A stretch of 64,000 bases of DNA, taken from NCBI GenBank assembly GCA_022605955.1, contig JAKCOZ010000060.1, positions 1,634,501 through 1,698,500 on the forward strand, read 5' to 3'. Each line of letters opens with the position of its first letter. The stretch's first letter is position 1. Origin of the DNA: Rallus limicola (taxonomy: Eukaryota > Chordata > Aves > Gruiformes > Rallidae). Below, piece after piece: positions 35,106 through 46,362 of this stretch. Both the position numbers and the translations under genes were made by a program. The notes under the pieces are model-generated. The model was given only the letters and a program-made list of their open reading frames with translations. It had not been told where the DNA came from and did not search any database.

Positions 35106-36097
35106 AGATTAAATTAGACTCAGGACCAGTGCCTAACCTGTGCCTAACACCAGTTATTGGCAGCACTCAGCTCTTCCAGCACGTCTCAAAACCAGTCTCT
35201 GAGCATCTGCCACTCTTCAAGTTACCGGACCACTAACAGAAATCTGCAAATGGCTCTTGGCATCCTTGGCACCACGATGCTTGTTATATTCTGCTCTCAT
35301 TCTCTCCTAGGTGTAAGTATTTTTAAAAATCTTTAAAATCTAACAGCATCAAACAGTCAGCATTTTTGTTAATAACAGTCTGGAAGGATATGAAGTTTCC
35401 TGCAACCAAATTTCAGGCTTAGTGCTGTTTCTGATTACTTGAACTCCCAATCCCTCTTGTTTGCCTTATAGAAGTGGACTTTTTTTTTTTTTTCCCTTTT
35501 CTTCTCCCTCTCAGTCAAGCATTTTTCCTATTGATCCATTAAATAGCTTGCAAAGAAGAACCCGGCAATGCCCCAACAGCTCCTGTCTCACATCTCAGAC
35601 ACATTACAAGGACAGCTTTGCATTTACTCCTGCGGCTCCCTTCAGACCATGCACCAACGGTGCAGGAGCCACCAGCTCCTGAACCCCCCCACAGCCCTTG
35701 TGGAATGCTAATGAGAGACTGGCACTCTAAACCATGATGTTTTAGCAACAAACTTTCTCCGTATCATCTTAATCATGGTCTCCAAAGATGGGTTGTACAT
35801 ATGATTCAGGTATAGCCCTATTGACTCTCCAGGCTGTTCCCATTGATCTTTTCGAACACACACTTTCAATGTCTGGAAGGTATCTAACAACAAGCTCTAC
35901 AATTACCAGTATTTATCTTGAATTAAAGAGGAGTAGGGGAGGAAAGGATTGTGGGCACAGTAGACCTTAGGCCCAGAGAGTTTCATAACTCCCGAGAGGA
36001 TCTAGTGCACAGTCAAAGTGAATGGTGTCTCACAGTTAATTTGGTTGGTGGCCAGAAGCTACAATTCTCTTACCCACAGCCAAAGTTACTCAGATTA
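35106..36097. other. Unique DNA, no gene recognised
   Basis: No gene recognised. A T15 run is at about 35480-35494. The part 35560-35700 is GC-richer with overlapping short frames on both strands and no family match. Confidence 0.5.
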
Positions 36098-36270
36098 TAA
36101 TCATAGTCTCATAGAGTGGTTTGGGTTGGAACGGGCCTCAAAGATTATCTAGTTCCAACCCCCCTGCCATGGGCAGGGACACTCTGACTAGATCAAGTTG
36201 CCCCAAAGCCCAACCCAACCTGTCCCTGAACCCTGCCAGTGATTGGGGATGAACTCCCCGGCTTCTGCAA
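36098..36270 (-). mobile_element. CR1 3' fragment, antisense
   Basis: Opens with ATAATCATAGTCTCATAGAG, then TGGTTTGGGTTGGAACGGGC and CCAACCCCCCTGCCATGGGC, the CR1 3' UTR in antisense. Similarity ends around CTCCCCGGCTTCTGC. A 5'-truncated, diverged copy. Confidence 0.88.
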
Positions 36271-39200
36271 AGACCCAGAATCATGGACACGGTTTTGCCA
36301 TGGAGGGGAAGCGTAAAGTTATACAGAATTGTATAGGTGAGCTTACAATATAATGCATTTCTAATTGTTCCTAAAGTTTAGGAAGAATAAAACGGTTAAT
36401 CTTCGTGATGACAAAAGGAAGCAGGAAAATAAAGTGACACACTTGAATGAACTGTGAGGAAATAAAGTGCACAACATGTGATAATGCCATGACTCTGTGT
36501 TACTGCGCATTTCTGGGCTGAAAAGATATGGTTTGATGGGTAATTTGTCATGCTGTGCAATAGAGAACAACAGTAAAGAGACTTCAGACAGAAGAAAATT
36601 ACACAAATAGTAGGGTGGAAAGGTATAATTGAAGATGGCAAAAGACTGAAAGAAAGACATTTAAAATTACTGTACTGACCTACTAAATGCACTTGGGCGT
36701 GGAATCCTGGCCTCACAAGAAGAGGCATTAAATGACTGCAGGCTGTGACACTACTACAGGATAATGCCAATCTTATGGAGCTCTTAAGGATAAAAATCAT
36801 CCAGTATTAGCTGTGGAAAATAAAAAAAAAAAAGAAACAAAAAACCAAACCACAGCCCCTTGCTTTTCACATGTATGCATAGCGTGAAGACACAGTGTGT
36901 TTTAAACAAGAGAAAGTTTACCTAAAGCCAAGACAGTACCTGGTATCCAGGCTGTTGGAAACAAGATCTTACTTTCTTCTTGTGAACTTCATGAAGACTC
37001 ATTTTCTGCCACTGCGACTGTGGAGCAGTGTGTCTGTAGAGAGACTTAGTATTTGCTGCTGATTTATCTGATTTGTCCTCTGATACCTGACTGAAAGGCC
37101 CATGCTCGCTTCAGTGAAGCTAGCAGAGGCAAGGCTCACCACAACTGTGCCCTTCTCTGTGCAACACATCCACTGTTCCTCAAACACCTGGTTGCTTACC
37201 AAAATCACTCGAGAGGAGTTTGAGCCTCTCCCAAGGACAAGGAATCTTGTGCTACAGAAAGAAAATTAAATGCCTTCCAATAAGGCACCTACAAATAACC
37301 TTCCTTTTGTCCTTCCTCCTGTACTTCTTCCTGTGCTCTCCTAGCACGTCAGTGAGCGTACACAAAGGAAGCACAGGAGGACCTTATTTTTCCTTTTGAT
37401 TTATTGCACACTGCTTACCAGCCTCAGAAAGTTGTTGCGAGTGCACATGAAAAATACCCGAGCCCTTCAGAACCATTAGGGTGAAGAAGGCTGCAGAAGA
37501 TTGAGGTAAGGTCTGTTACTGATTGCCCCAGGTCTCCACAAATGTGCAATGTTCACGTTAGGAGCTAACTCTTTGCTTTCACTGATACAGTTCAGTATAA
37601 CAGAAAGAATTCCACCGGCACATTAACAGCTTTGTCTTTTCTTCACTTCAGGAGGCTTTTGAATTCCTCCTTCATACCTGCGTGCTCTTTTATCCAAGAG
37701 AAATCACAGAGTACACATCTTTCTCCCCTCGGGGCTACCTGAAACACCAGGATCTCAGCAGTGAGATGAGCTTCCCGGGGGTTTCCTCGTTGTGGGTACA
37801 GCATTCTGGCACAACAGGGGAAACACTGTGCTGATTTAAGAGTCTGGCAGGTTACTGAAGCACCCACGCTGCATGATGCCTGAACGAAAGAGAGCTGGAG
37901 CAGCCAGGGAATAAGGCACTTTCCCATTGCAGGGATAGGCTAAACTGTTTTGCTACTGTACAAACATTTTGACCATAAAAATAAATGGTCTAAATTGTGA
38001 AACTGTAGCTAGCCTGCTGTTGAGTTAAATAAACAATGAAGCAATCCAGAGACTCCAATAGCAATTGTTGGTCCATGACCTACTCTTTTCAAAAGGCCAA
38101 TTCTAGTGCATTTAAGTACTAAACGAAGAGAATATTTCAGAATAAAATAAGTTTTCTGTGTTTGTTTATCACCCACCATTTGGTAACAGTCAGGGCCTAG
38201 TGTGATCCTGTGGCAATTAAATTTGCCAGAGAATCCACCCACTGCTACAGACGCGCACTACAGGATGCAGGCTGTCGGGTTTTGAAACTAAAGTGGGGTG
38301 TGGGGGGGGGGAGTTTGCAAGGAAAATCTTCCAGATGTTAACTGAAAATAAAGCTGTGCAGAGATACATGCCCAAGTTTGCAGGCAGCCTAACACAGCAG
38401 CGCCAACAGGCATGAGCTGCCCCTAGATTTTAATTGGCAATCGAACCAGAAAACCTGATAGCCATTATTTAAATGGTCAGTGATGCTAAGTATTTCACAG
38501 CTGCTTGTTATCCTAATCTCTACTTCCCAGGCCTTCTTCATATTCTTGCCAAATTTGATGAATTTCAACGTCCCAGCACCTACTCGCCAAACCTTCTGTT
38601 TATTACACTGACAACTCTTGGTACCAACGTTGCAGCATGCAGCTCGCTTCAAAAATGAAAAATTAAGCCTGGCATAAAATCAATAGGATGCAATATATAA
38701 GATTAAATGCCACACGGGGCTGAATCCGTCGTAGCATCTTTGGTGAAGACTTCTACCTTTCATATTGCATTATTTATTTATTTACTTGCTTGCAGCGGTG
38801 CCTGAAACCTCAATCTCTTTTTTTTTGCAACAGAAAACTGCAGCAGAATTTAGGTCAAGTGAGCTGCAGCATAAGATAGGGTCATAAAGAAAGCATATCA
38901 TAGTATGCCAGCCATAAGTAACGGTTCTGATTCAGGTCCTTATGTAAAATAGTTATGTGGCGCTCATATATCTTATCCATTTCAAAAACCTGCGTGCTTT
39001 ATTGACATTTCCCAGACTATAGTGTATGAATATAAAAGTAACATAAGATCCAGGACCTCAGCTGGTGTAAATTAGTGTCTGTTCAGTGGGAGTGATGCCA
39101 GTTGTGTTGGCTGAGGATTGGTGCATGGAAAATGACTGGGAAAATATAGACAGAGCTGTGTATAATGTTTCCTATTAGTAGTCTTATGTTCAAGCGTTCC

Positions 39201-42200
39201 CAAAGAGATGAGAGGCTGTCTCCTTGTCCTCAGAGAAACAAAAAGCAAGGGGAAAAAAAAAATAAATAAATCACCTCCCCCCCCAAAAAAAAAACAACTT
39301 TCCCTGGGGTTTACTTTAAATCAGCTTTAAATGCCCCATTTTCTTCTCTCAGGACACAAATCATTACTCATCAACCTTGAGAAAGAAGTTAGAAACGAGA
39401 GAGGAAGCTGATCCTTGCCAGGGTGCAATCCTTCCCCTGGCAAGGTGAAGTCCCCGCACCATTCCCCTGGCACAGCTGTGTAAACAGGTATGCTCCTGGC
39501 CTGATTTATGTAGCTGTAGCTTTAGGAAGAAGTCATGGAATGAAAACTTGGACAACTCTCAAGAGAAAAAAAAAAAAAAAAAACAACAAAAACTTCAGCT
39601 TAAAAAAAAAAATTAAAATAAAATAAAATTGTTCTTAGCATTTAAGACTGAATACTTCATTCAGTGTAAAGTAGTCCTTCATGCTGGCTTTAATACCAGA
39701 AAACTAATTCATATAATTGACAAAAAGTGGTAAGAACACATTAGCGTTCATAGAACAGCTCTGCTTCCTTATGGAGATTTTAGCTTTTCTGCTGTTTGGG
39801 GGGTGGGGGCAGTTTAGAAGCAAGGTAACTTTTACTTGAATAAATCCATCATGTTTTTAATGAAACAAACAAACAAACATTTTCAAAAGTATGTACTGCT
39901 TTTATATATAGCTAGCCAAACCTCATCAACACCACCTATAGCAAATAGAGGACTTGGGCTCATTTCACACTACTTTGACTATGCTTAGGGGCTAAATAGC
40001 AGTGTTTTACTCTTACCAGAACGGTGGAATTGTCAAGACTAGTAGTTTTTGACTGAAAATGGACAAGAGCTCTCCCTGACCACAGGGTCATTACTTGATC
40101 TCATGGATTTACACTCTTAAGTAAACTGGCTTAAAGTGGCAGCATAACCCAGCTAAATAATTGCATTAACCTTCGGATTCTCCCACAAAAGACCCAGCAT
40201 ATATAAAACCTATCCTGTAGTCTTAGGTGTCAGTCACAGCTTTAATTTCCCATCATTCCAGCTCCCTTTCTCAAGCAGCTGCAGCTACAGTCTTTGCCCA
40301 GAATGTTTATGGGAAGAATTAAGCTGAAGGTTTTTTCTTTCCTGAAAGGATGTCCTATTAAATTGCATAACCTGTGATCTCAGGAATAGCCAATGGAGCC
40401 CTGAAGCTCTCACAGCTATGCTTACATGCCTTTGGTAGCTCTGGGTTTGCATTTGCTGGACTAAGCAAGTCAAACCTATCATTCTATCCTCCCAAATTCA
40501 CTAGTGATGGAACCAAGCCACACTTCAGCAGATGTAATTTGTACTTGATCGTTTTCCTCTCACCCCACTGACCTCATATCAAGTAACAAGCGTGACTGAG
40601 ATGTAGAAATTCTGACTGTGGTGCCATCCAGCACACTGAGGGGCAAGACTGGCAAAATGGGCAACCAGGAACAGAAGGTCCACTTCAGGCGTGGCTGATC
40701 TCCGCTTCTGTCACTGTAAGCTAGAGTCTCTAGCCAAACAGCAAATCACACATTTCACCCAGGTCAAGAAACACCCGAGTTTCCACAGCAATGCAGACAT
40801 CTCAACAGACATGGGATGGTCAGATGGAGGCACAAAGTTTCCGGAGTGAAAAGTAACTTTCTGATCCTCTCTCCAGAAAAGTAGCACTCTCCACCATTGC
40901 TGAAGTTAGAAACGCACACATCCACTGTTTTCCTTCTTCTTCTTCTTCTTTTTTGTCATGCAGCTGTTGTTTTATCTATGCCACACCTAAAACTCCCCCT
41001 CACCCCCAAATTAATCCTTCTATGTAGAGTCATGTGCTGGGTGACAATGACATGGCTGGTGCTGGCTGTTCATTGCAGGCTTCCCAGTTTTTCATTCTAC
41101 CTTGTAGAAAAAAACAACCCTCTCTGGCTTAAGGGAGCTGATGCAGTTATATCAACACACACCTTATTTTCTCCTCGCTTGCAGTCGAGGACTGTAGCTA
41201 TGCTTGAAATAAGGTGAACACAGAGCTCTTCATCAAGCACGTGCCCCTCCCAAAAAACCAAAGCAGGGCATTCTTACCCAGAGTCTGCATGTATCATCTC
41301 CACTTCATCTCCACAAACTCACCTGCAAGACAAGTTTTCCACTTCCATTTGTAATCTCAACCTGGATTTGCCCAAAACACACTGTCCCTTAGGACCATCA
41401 CGAGGCAAGCTAAGCAGATGCATGCTGCAAACCCTATGACTGATAAAGGAAAGAGGAAGGAAAAAGCTGTCAAGGCCCTGATTGTCCCAACAGGCTGTAA
41501 CGGCCAAGATAAGCCTCCCTGGGAGTCTTCCCCTCACCCATGCCACCAGGCTCACAAGCTCCATTTAAGCTCAGCCCAGGGCCTTAATTAGCCAGAGGTA
41601 TGTTTGAAGTGTAGCAGTCTCTGGGTGGACACCAGACCTTTGCTGGGGGTATCTGCCTCCTGCTGCCCCTGCTTTGTTGTAGCTTTGTCCCCAGCCCCAT
41701 CTTTGTCCCCATCCTCCAGATGGACTAAGGATCCATGCTGTAGCCTCACTTCCAGCCCTGGCCCACCTCCTGCTGCTCTGCAAAGTCATTAAATGACCGA
41801 TCGAGTAAGCACTCTAACTTTCCATTTTACACATCTGATCTGATGCATTTAAACTGTTGTAAATACTATTATAATCACTCCAGCTTCATGGCAGCTGATG
41901 TGCTATACATGTTTGAGAGGGTGGTATCAATTAACTATGTTATCTATAATGCCATGCCTGCAATTACTACTACTTCACAACTTATCATTAATGCATTTGA
42001 CAGGGTTTTTCCAAAGTAACATTTATTTAGAGGTTAATCAAAATCCCTAAGACTGCCATTTATTATAATCTGATTTTGGATAATTGTCCAAATCAGTGGC
42101 TCTTAGAGGCAGCAGTTTTGTCTGAGTCTTAATGAATATGGTACATTAATGCCAAAAAACAACAGAGGATTAGAATTACATTTTTTGTATATACAAGTGG

Positions 42201-42439
42201 CTACTGCAACACTTGGTTCTTCAGAATGTATGAATTCTACTAGAAATTTTTCTGCCTACTAGTTGGAAGGCTGGACGATGCTTGCAGCCATACTAAGAGT
42301 TGGGAGGGTGGGAGAAAGAGAGGAAGTCAGGGTGGGGAGGAGTCCTTTCCAAGGAGCAGGGAAAAAAGGCTTAAAGAGAGAACAACCTAGATATTCACCC
42401 TTCTGCAGCTGAAATTAAGACCAAGAAGATAAAGGGTGG
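36271..42439. other. 6 kb of unique DNA, no gene recognised
   Basis: No exon or transposon recognised. Simple sequence occurs: an A-rich run near 36819-36840, a G run near 38302-38311, A-rich DNA at 39252-39296 and 39566-39629, (CTT)n near 40935-40952. A GC-rich hairpin is at 39413-39445. Frames of up to 134 codons (36396-36800, minus) have no family match. Confidence 0.5.
39413..39445. repeat. GC-rich hairpin, 11-bp perfect stem
   Basis: CCTTGCCAGGG at 39413-39423 pairs perfectly with CCCTGGCAAGG at 39435-39445 over an 11-base loop. A further copy of TTCCCCTGGCA occurs at 39462-39472. The stem is too short for a normal microRNA precursor. Confidence 0.88.
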
Positions 42440-42968
42440 ATGTCACCTCGAGCACTCTGTCCAGTTCTGGAGTCCCAAAACACAAGAAGGACATAGAACC
42501 ATTGGAATGGATCCAGAGGAGGCCACAAAGTTGACTGGAGTGTTGGAGCACCTCTCCTGTGAAGACAGGATGAAAGAGTTGGGATTGTTCAGCCTGGAGA
42601 AGAGAAGGCTCAGGGGAGATGTTATAGTGGCCTCCCAGTACCTGAAGAGGCCTACAGGAAAGCTGGGGAGGGACTTTTTAGAAGGGCATGTAGCAACAGG
42701 ACCAGGGGCAATGGTTTTAAATTGGATGGGGGGAGATTTAGATTGGATATTAGGAAGAAATTCTTCACTCTGAGGGTGGTGAGGCCCTGGCACAGGCTGC
42801 CCAGGGAAGTGGTGGATACCCTGTCCCTAGGGATGTTCAAGGCCGGGTTGGATGGGGCCTTGAGCAGCCTGGTCTGGTAAGAGGTGACCCAGCCCGTGGC
42901 AGGGGGATCAAAGTTGGTGGTCTTTAAGGTGCATTCCAACCCAAAGCATTCTGTGACTGTTTCTATGA
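42440..42968 (+). mobile_element. CR1 LINE 3' fragment, sense
   Basis: 5'-truncated CR1 entering at the ORF2 block with TGTCCAGTTCTGGAGTCCC and continuing with EATKLTGVLEHLSCEDRMKE then [20 protein letters not shown] in frame 42507-42773. The tail is GTGCATTCCAACCCAAAGCA and ATTCTGTGACTGTTTCTATG. The ORF2 frame closes soon after, as in other truncated copies. Good preservation suggests a younger insertion than those at 11196 or 36098. Confidence 0.95.
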
Positions 42969-44745
42969 GAGCAGCTGACACATTCTCCCCTACACAAGGC
43001 GAAACATGCAGTTTAGTGCTCACCCTAGTCAGCCCTCAGACTCTCTGATAATATAATGTCCACTGCTTAAAATACCACAAATACCAGTATTAGTTGCCAT
43101 GCAGCTCTAAGTTGGCTCGATGTATATAGGCATGCCAAGAGCTCCTAATCACTTCCTCCCCCTCTTTGGTGCCAGAATCCCAGCTGAAGCCTCAGACAAG
43201 CATACCTGAGCCGGTATTTTCCTGGTGAGCTTCTCTTTGGCAGGCATGCCCTTTGGGCAGGTGTCAGGTACACCCCAAAGACTGTCCCTGAACAAAATCT
43301 GTAGTCGTTAGAGATTTCCAGTGAAACCACTTTACACATTCAGGGTTTTTTTAACATATGTAAGCTAGAGCACCTCCCCTCCTGTCCATTTCAAGTAACT
43401 GCCGAATCTTTGTAAAACACCCAGGGTAAAGCACATTCCCGAAAAAGTAATTTTAAAAGCTTAACAGATGCAATTTGGCAAGGTGCAAGCAATGGAAAAT
43501 CTCAGTGAGACACATTAGACAACCTTGTATGTATCTGTGGTACCAGACCCACCTAAAATAATAGCTTTCAAATCAACGATTCGTACAGCGTGACAAGTGT
43601 AAAACTAGTTGGCCCATTCACTTTGTTAGCGATCATCCTTTGCAGGGTGAATGCAAAATAAATCTCTTCACTACTGAACAGAACATATTTATAAAACTGG
43701 AGTTTGCAAGAGTTTGGGAAACAAGAGCAAAATATTAAAAATGGTTTGCAGGAACAGGATTTGAGTCATTCTTACATGAAACCGGGAATATTCGGCAAAA
43801 CCCCTTCTTCCACTGATCCTTTCCAATGTTTATTATAAATACTCCTTTTCAAATAATTAATTTGACAATACACCATATTGCTGATTTGCACTAAAATGTT
43901 TTAGTTCTAAAAGCTTGTAACATTTTGAGGTTTTCCGTTTTGCTTTTAGATACTGTCTATGAATCACTCCCTATCATATTTATATTTCAATTCTTGGGCA
44001 ACTATACTGGCAATTAGCATGTAAAACAGCTATACAAAAAAGCAGATCAGTCTGTAATAAATCATACTTTGGCAGAGAAGGTCACTATTAATTTATTACT
44101 TTAAAGTAACTTATAATCAGTGTGACTGTTCCGCAGTAAACATTCCTGGGGAAGCTCTCCTCTCTTTGTTGACAGAATCCTGGAGCATATTTAAATTGAT
44201 GGCAGATACGTACCTGAGTTCCCACAGGCTGCAGCTGCTCATGCCGCTCCCACTCCTTCCATGCAACACTATAGATCTATCCACATGCGTCCCAGAACCG
44301 CTTTTATCTCCAACAAAAATCTAGTAAGACAAGGTTTGTAGTGAGTTAGGTATCTGTATCTCCTGGAACTGGACTTTGTGTTGTCGTCCAACACTTGTAC
44401 GTGAACCTAATGTGACAGGGGCAGTGGCACAGCCTGCGCTGAGCTGCAGAGAGGATGCTCCCATGAAACACAATGCTTGGGCCCTATCGCATCACCTCAC
44501 CCCTCCCTGCTTTTACAATTTGCACATCTTGCATGTGTCAGAAATTACATTAGTGATCTCTCCCGATACTTCATTTTAAAGGAAATCTAAGGGCAGGGGC
44601 ATTTGATGTGCTTGTGTAGGTGGGCACACATCACTCTCAGGCTCAGCATTTCAGCAGAACCAGGAACTCACTGCAAGGTCGGATCCTCCTCTCTCATTCA
44701 CCTGCCTACCCTGTCCCTTCAGTAGTTTTCATTTTCCTTTTTCGT
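42969..44745. other. Unique DNA, candidate conserved block
   Basis: No exon or transposon recognised. The part about 43550-44140 is repeat-free, AT-rich and has few long homopolymers, the texture of conserved non-coding sequence. This is an impression, not a measured conservation. Confidence 0.4.
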
Positions 44746-45035
44746 TGAATGGTCTGGGTTGGAAGGGACCCCAAGGATCAGAGAGATCCAACCCCCCTGC
44801 CACAGGCAGGGACACCAACCTCCAGGCCTGGAGCTACACAAGGTTGCCCAGGGCCCCATCCAACCTGGCCTTGAACACCCCCAGGGATGGGGCATCCACC
44901 CCCTCTCTGGGCAGCCTGTTCCAGCCCCTCACCGCTCCCTCTGTAAAGAACTTCCCCCTAATATCTAATCTAAACCTTCATTCCTTTAGCTTTAAACCAT
45001 TCCCCCTTGTCCTGTCCTTGTAACTCTTTTTGAAG
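44746..45035 (-). mobile_element. CR1 3' fragment, antisense
   Basis: Begins GAATGGTCTGGGTTGGAAGG, then ACCAACCTCCAGGCCTGGAG and CCCAGGGCCCCATCCAACCT, ending near CCCTTGTCCTGTCCTTGTAA. Nearly identical in arrangement to the copy at 46149-46362, so one subfamily. The terminal ATTCTATGAT-type repeats are missing at its 3' tip. Confidence 0.95.
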
Positions 45036-45079
45036 AGTTGCTTTCGTTTTAGGAGGTAAGAAATGGAAAAGTTGAATCC

Positions 45080-45609
45080 TAGAATCACGGAATGATTTAG
45101 GGTGGAAGGGACCTTAAAGATCATCCAGGCCCAACCCCCTGCCATGGGCAGGGACACCTCTCACCAGACCAGGCTGCTCAAGGACCCATCCAACCTGGCC
45201 TTGAACACCTCCATGGAGGGGGCAGCCACCACTTCCCTGGGCAACCTATTCCAGGGCCTCACAAGCCCCATAGTGAATTTCTTCCTAATATCCAATCTAA
45301 ATCTCCCCCCATCCTATTTAAATCCATTGCCCCCTCATCCTATCATTCCCTGTCCTTCTAAAAATGTTCTTCCCCAGCTTTCCCATGGGCCTCTTCAGGT
45401 ACTGGAAGGCTGCTATAAGATCTCCAACCCCAATTCTCTCCATCTGGCCTCTTAAGAGATCTGCTCCAGCCCTCTAATCATCCTTGTGGCCTTGTCTGGA
45501 ACTGTTCCAACAGTTTCGTGTCTTTCTTATGTTGTGGACTCCAGACCTGGACACAGTAGTTCAGGTGGGGTCTCATGAGAGAGGAGTAGAGGGGCAGAAT
45601 CTCCTCCTT
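45080..45609 (-). mobile_element. CR1 LINE fragment, antisense
   Basis: Starts TAGAATCACGGAATGATTTA, runs through the 3' UTR and into ORF2 (TTATGTTGTGGACTCCAGAC, AGGTGGGGTCTCATGAGAGA). The complementary frame contains [20 protein letters not shown] and [17 protein letters not shown], the C-terminal reverse-transcriptase flank. 5'-truncated and dead. It lies only 45 bp from the preceding copy. Confidence 0.95.
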
Positions 45610-45682
45610 AAGTAAAGAATAATCATATTCTAAAGTTTTCTTTTTTTTCCCACTCCAAGAGATGTGCTTCTGACAAGAAACA

Positions 45683-45724
45683 GTGGACCAGATGATCCTT
45701 AAGGTCCCTTCCAACCCATGATTA
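45683..45724 (+). mobile_element. CR1 3' stub, sense
   Basis: GACCAGATGATCCTTAAGG followed by TCCCTTCCAACCCATGATTA is the last 40 bp of a CR1 in sense orientation. It stands head-to-head with the antisense copy ending at 45609; the 70 bp between are not CR1. Confidence 0.8.
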
Positions 45725-46148
45725 TCTTTTTCCTGCCTTCAGCTGCATTTTTGCCAGATCTGGCACACATCTCCCTCTGGCTGTGCACAGCCACTGACAC
45801 AAACAGCATTATTGCTAAACACCACCTCTTCTTTCTGACTCCCTCTGCCTCCTACCTCAGTCTGTACTTACTCCATTCTCTTTCTCAGCTTATGGACCCA
45901 GATATTTCTGATCTTCTATTGTATAATTTGTTTCCTAGATAAAGTTATTCTACTTGAAATATGGCTCCCCACTACTAACAGCCACTTAAAAGGACAGATG
46001 CCTCACCTTGTCTGCTTTAATCCTGCCCCACACGCTTCCCTCAGAACTCTGTGGAACAGTGTGGCAAAACTCACCTCTTTTTGTTTTTCCTACAACAATT
46101 CTACTGTCTTTATAATTCACAGTTTATTTCCTCTTCTGGAATAAAAAC

Positions 46149-46362
46149 ATAGAATCATAGAATGGTCTGGGTTGGAAGGACCCCAAGGATCACAGAGCTC
46201 CAACCCCCCTGACACAGGCAGGGACACCAACCTCCAGGCCTGGAGCTACACAAGGTTGCCCAGGGCCCCATCCAACATGGCCTTGAACACCCCCAGGGAT
46301 GGGACATTCACCTCCTCTCTGGGCAGCCCATTCCAGCCCCTCACCACTCTTTCTGGAAAGAA
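46149..46362 (-). mobile_element. CR1 3' fragment, antisense
   Basis: Opens ATAGAATCATAGAATGGTCT, then GGGTTGGAAGGACCCCAAGG and ACCAACCTCCAGGCCTGGAG. It aligns almost base for base with 44746 onward and stops at TTTCTGGAAAGAACTT. A relatively young, short copy. Confidence 0.95.

Noticed and set aside
39413..39472. Possible microRNA precursor
   Set aside because: The paired arms are only 11 bp; a precursor needs about 22 bp or more of near-continuous pairing.
40897..41217. Plus-strand frame with a leucine-rich signal-peptide-like start
   Set aside because: The leucine run comes from the (CTT)n repeat and no ATG-started conserved domain follows.
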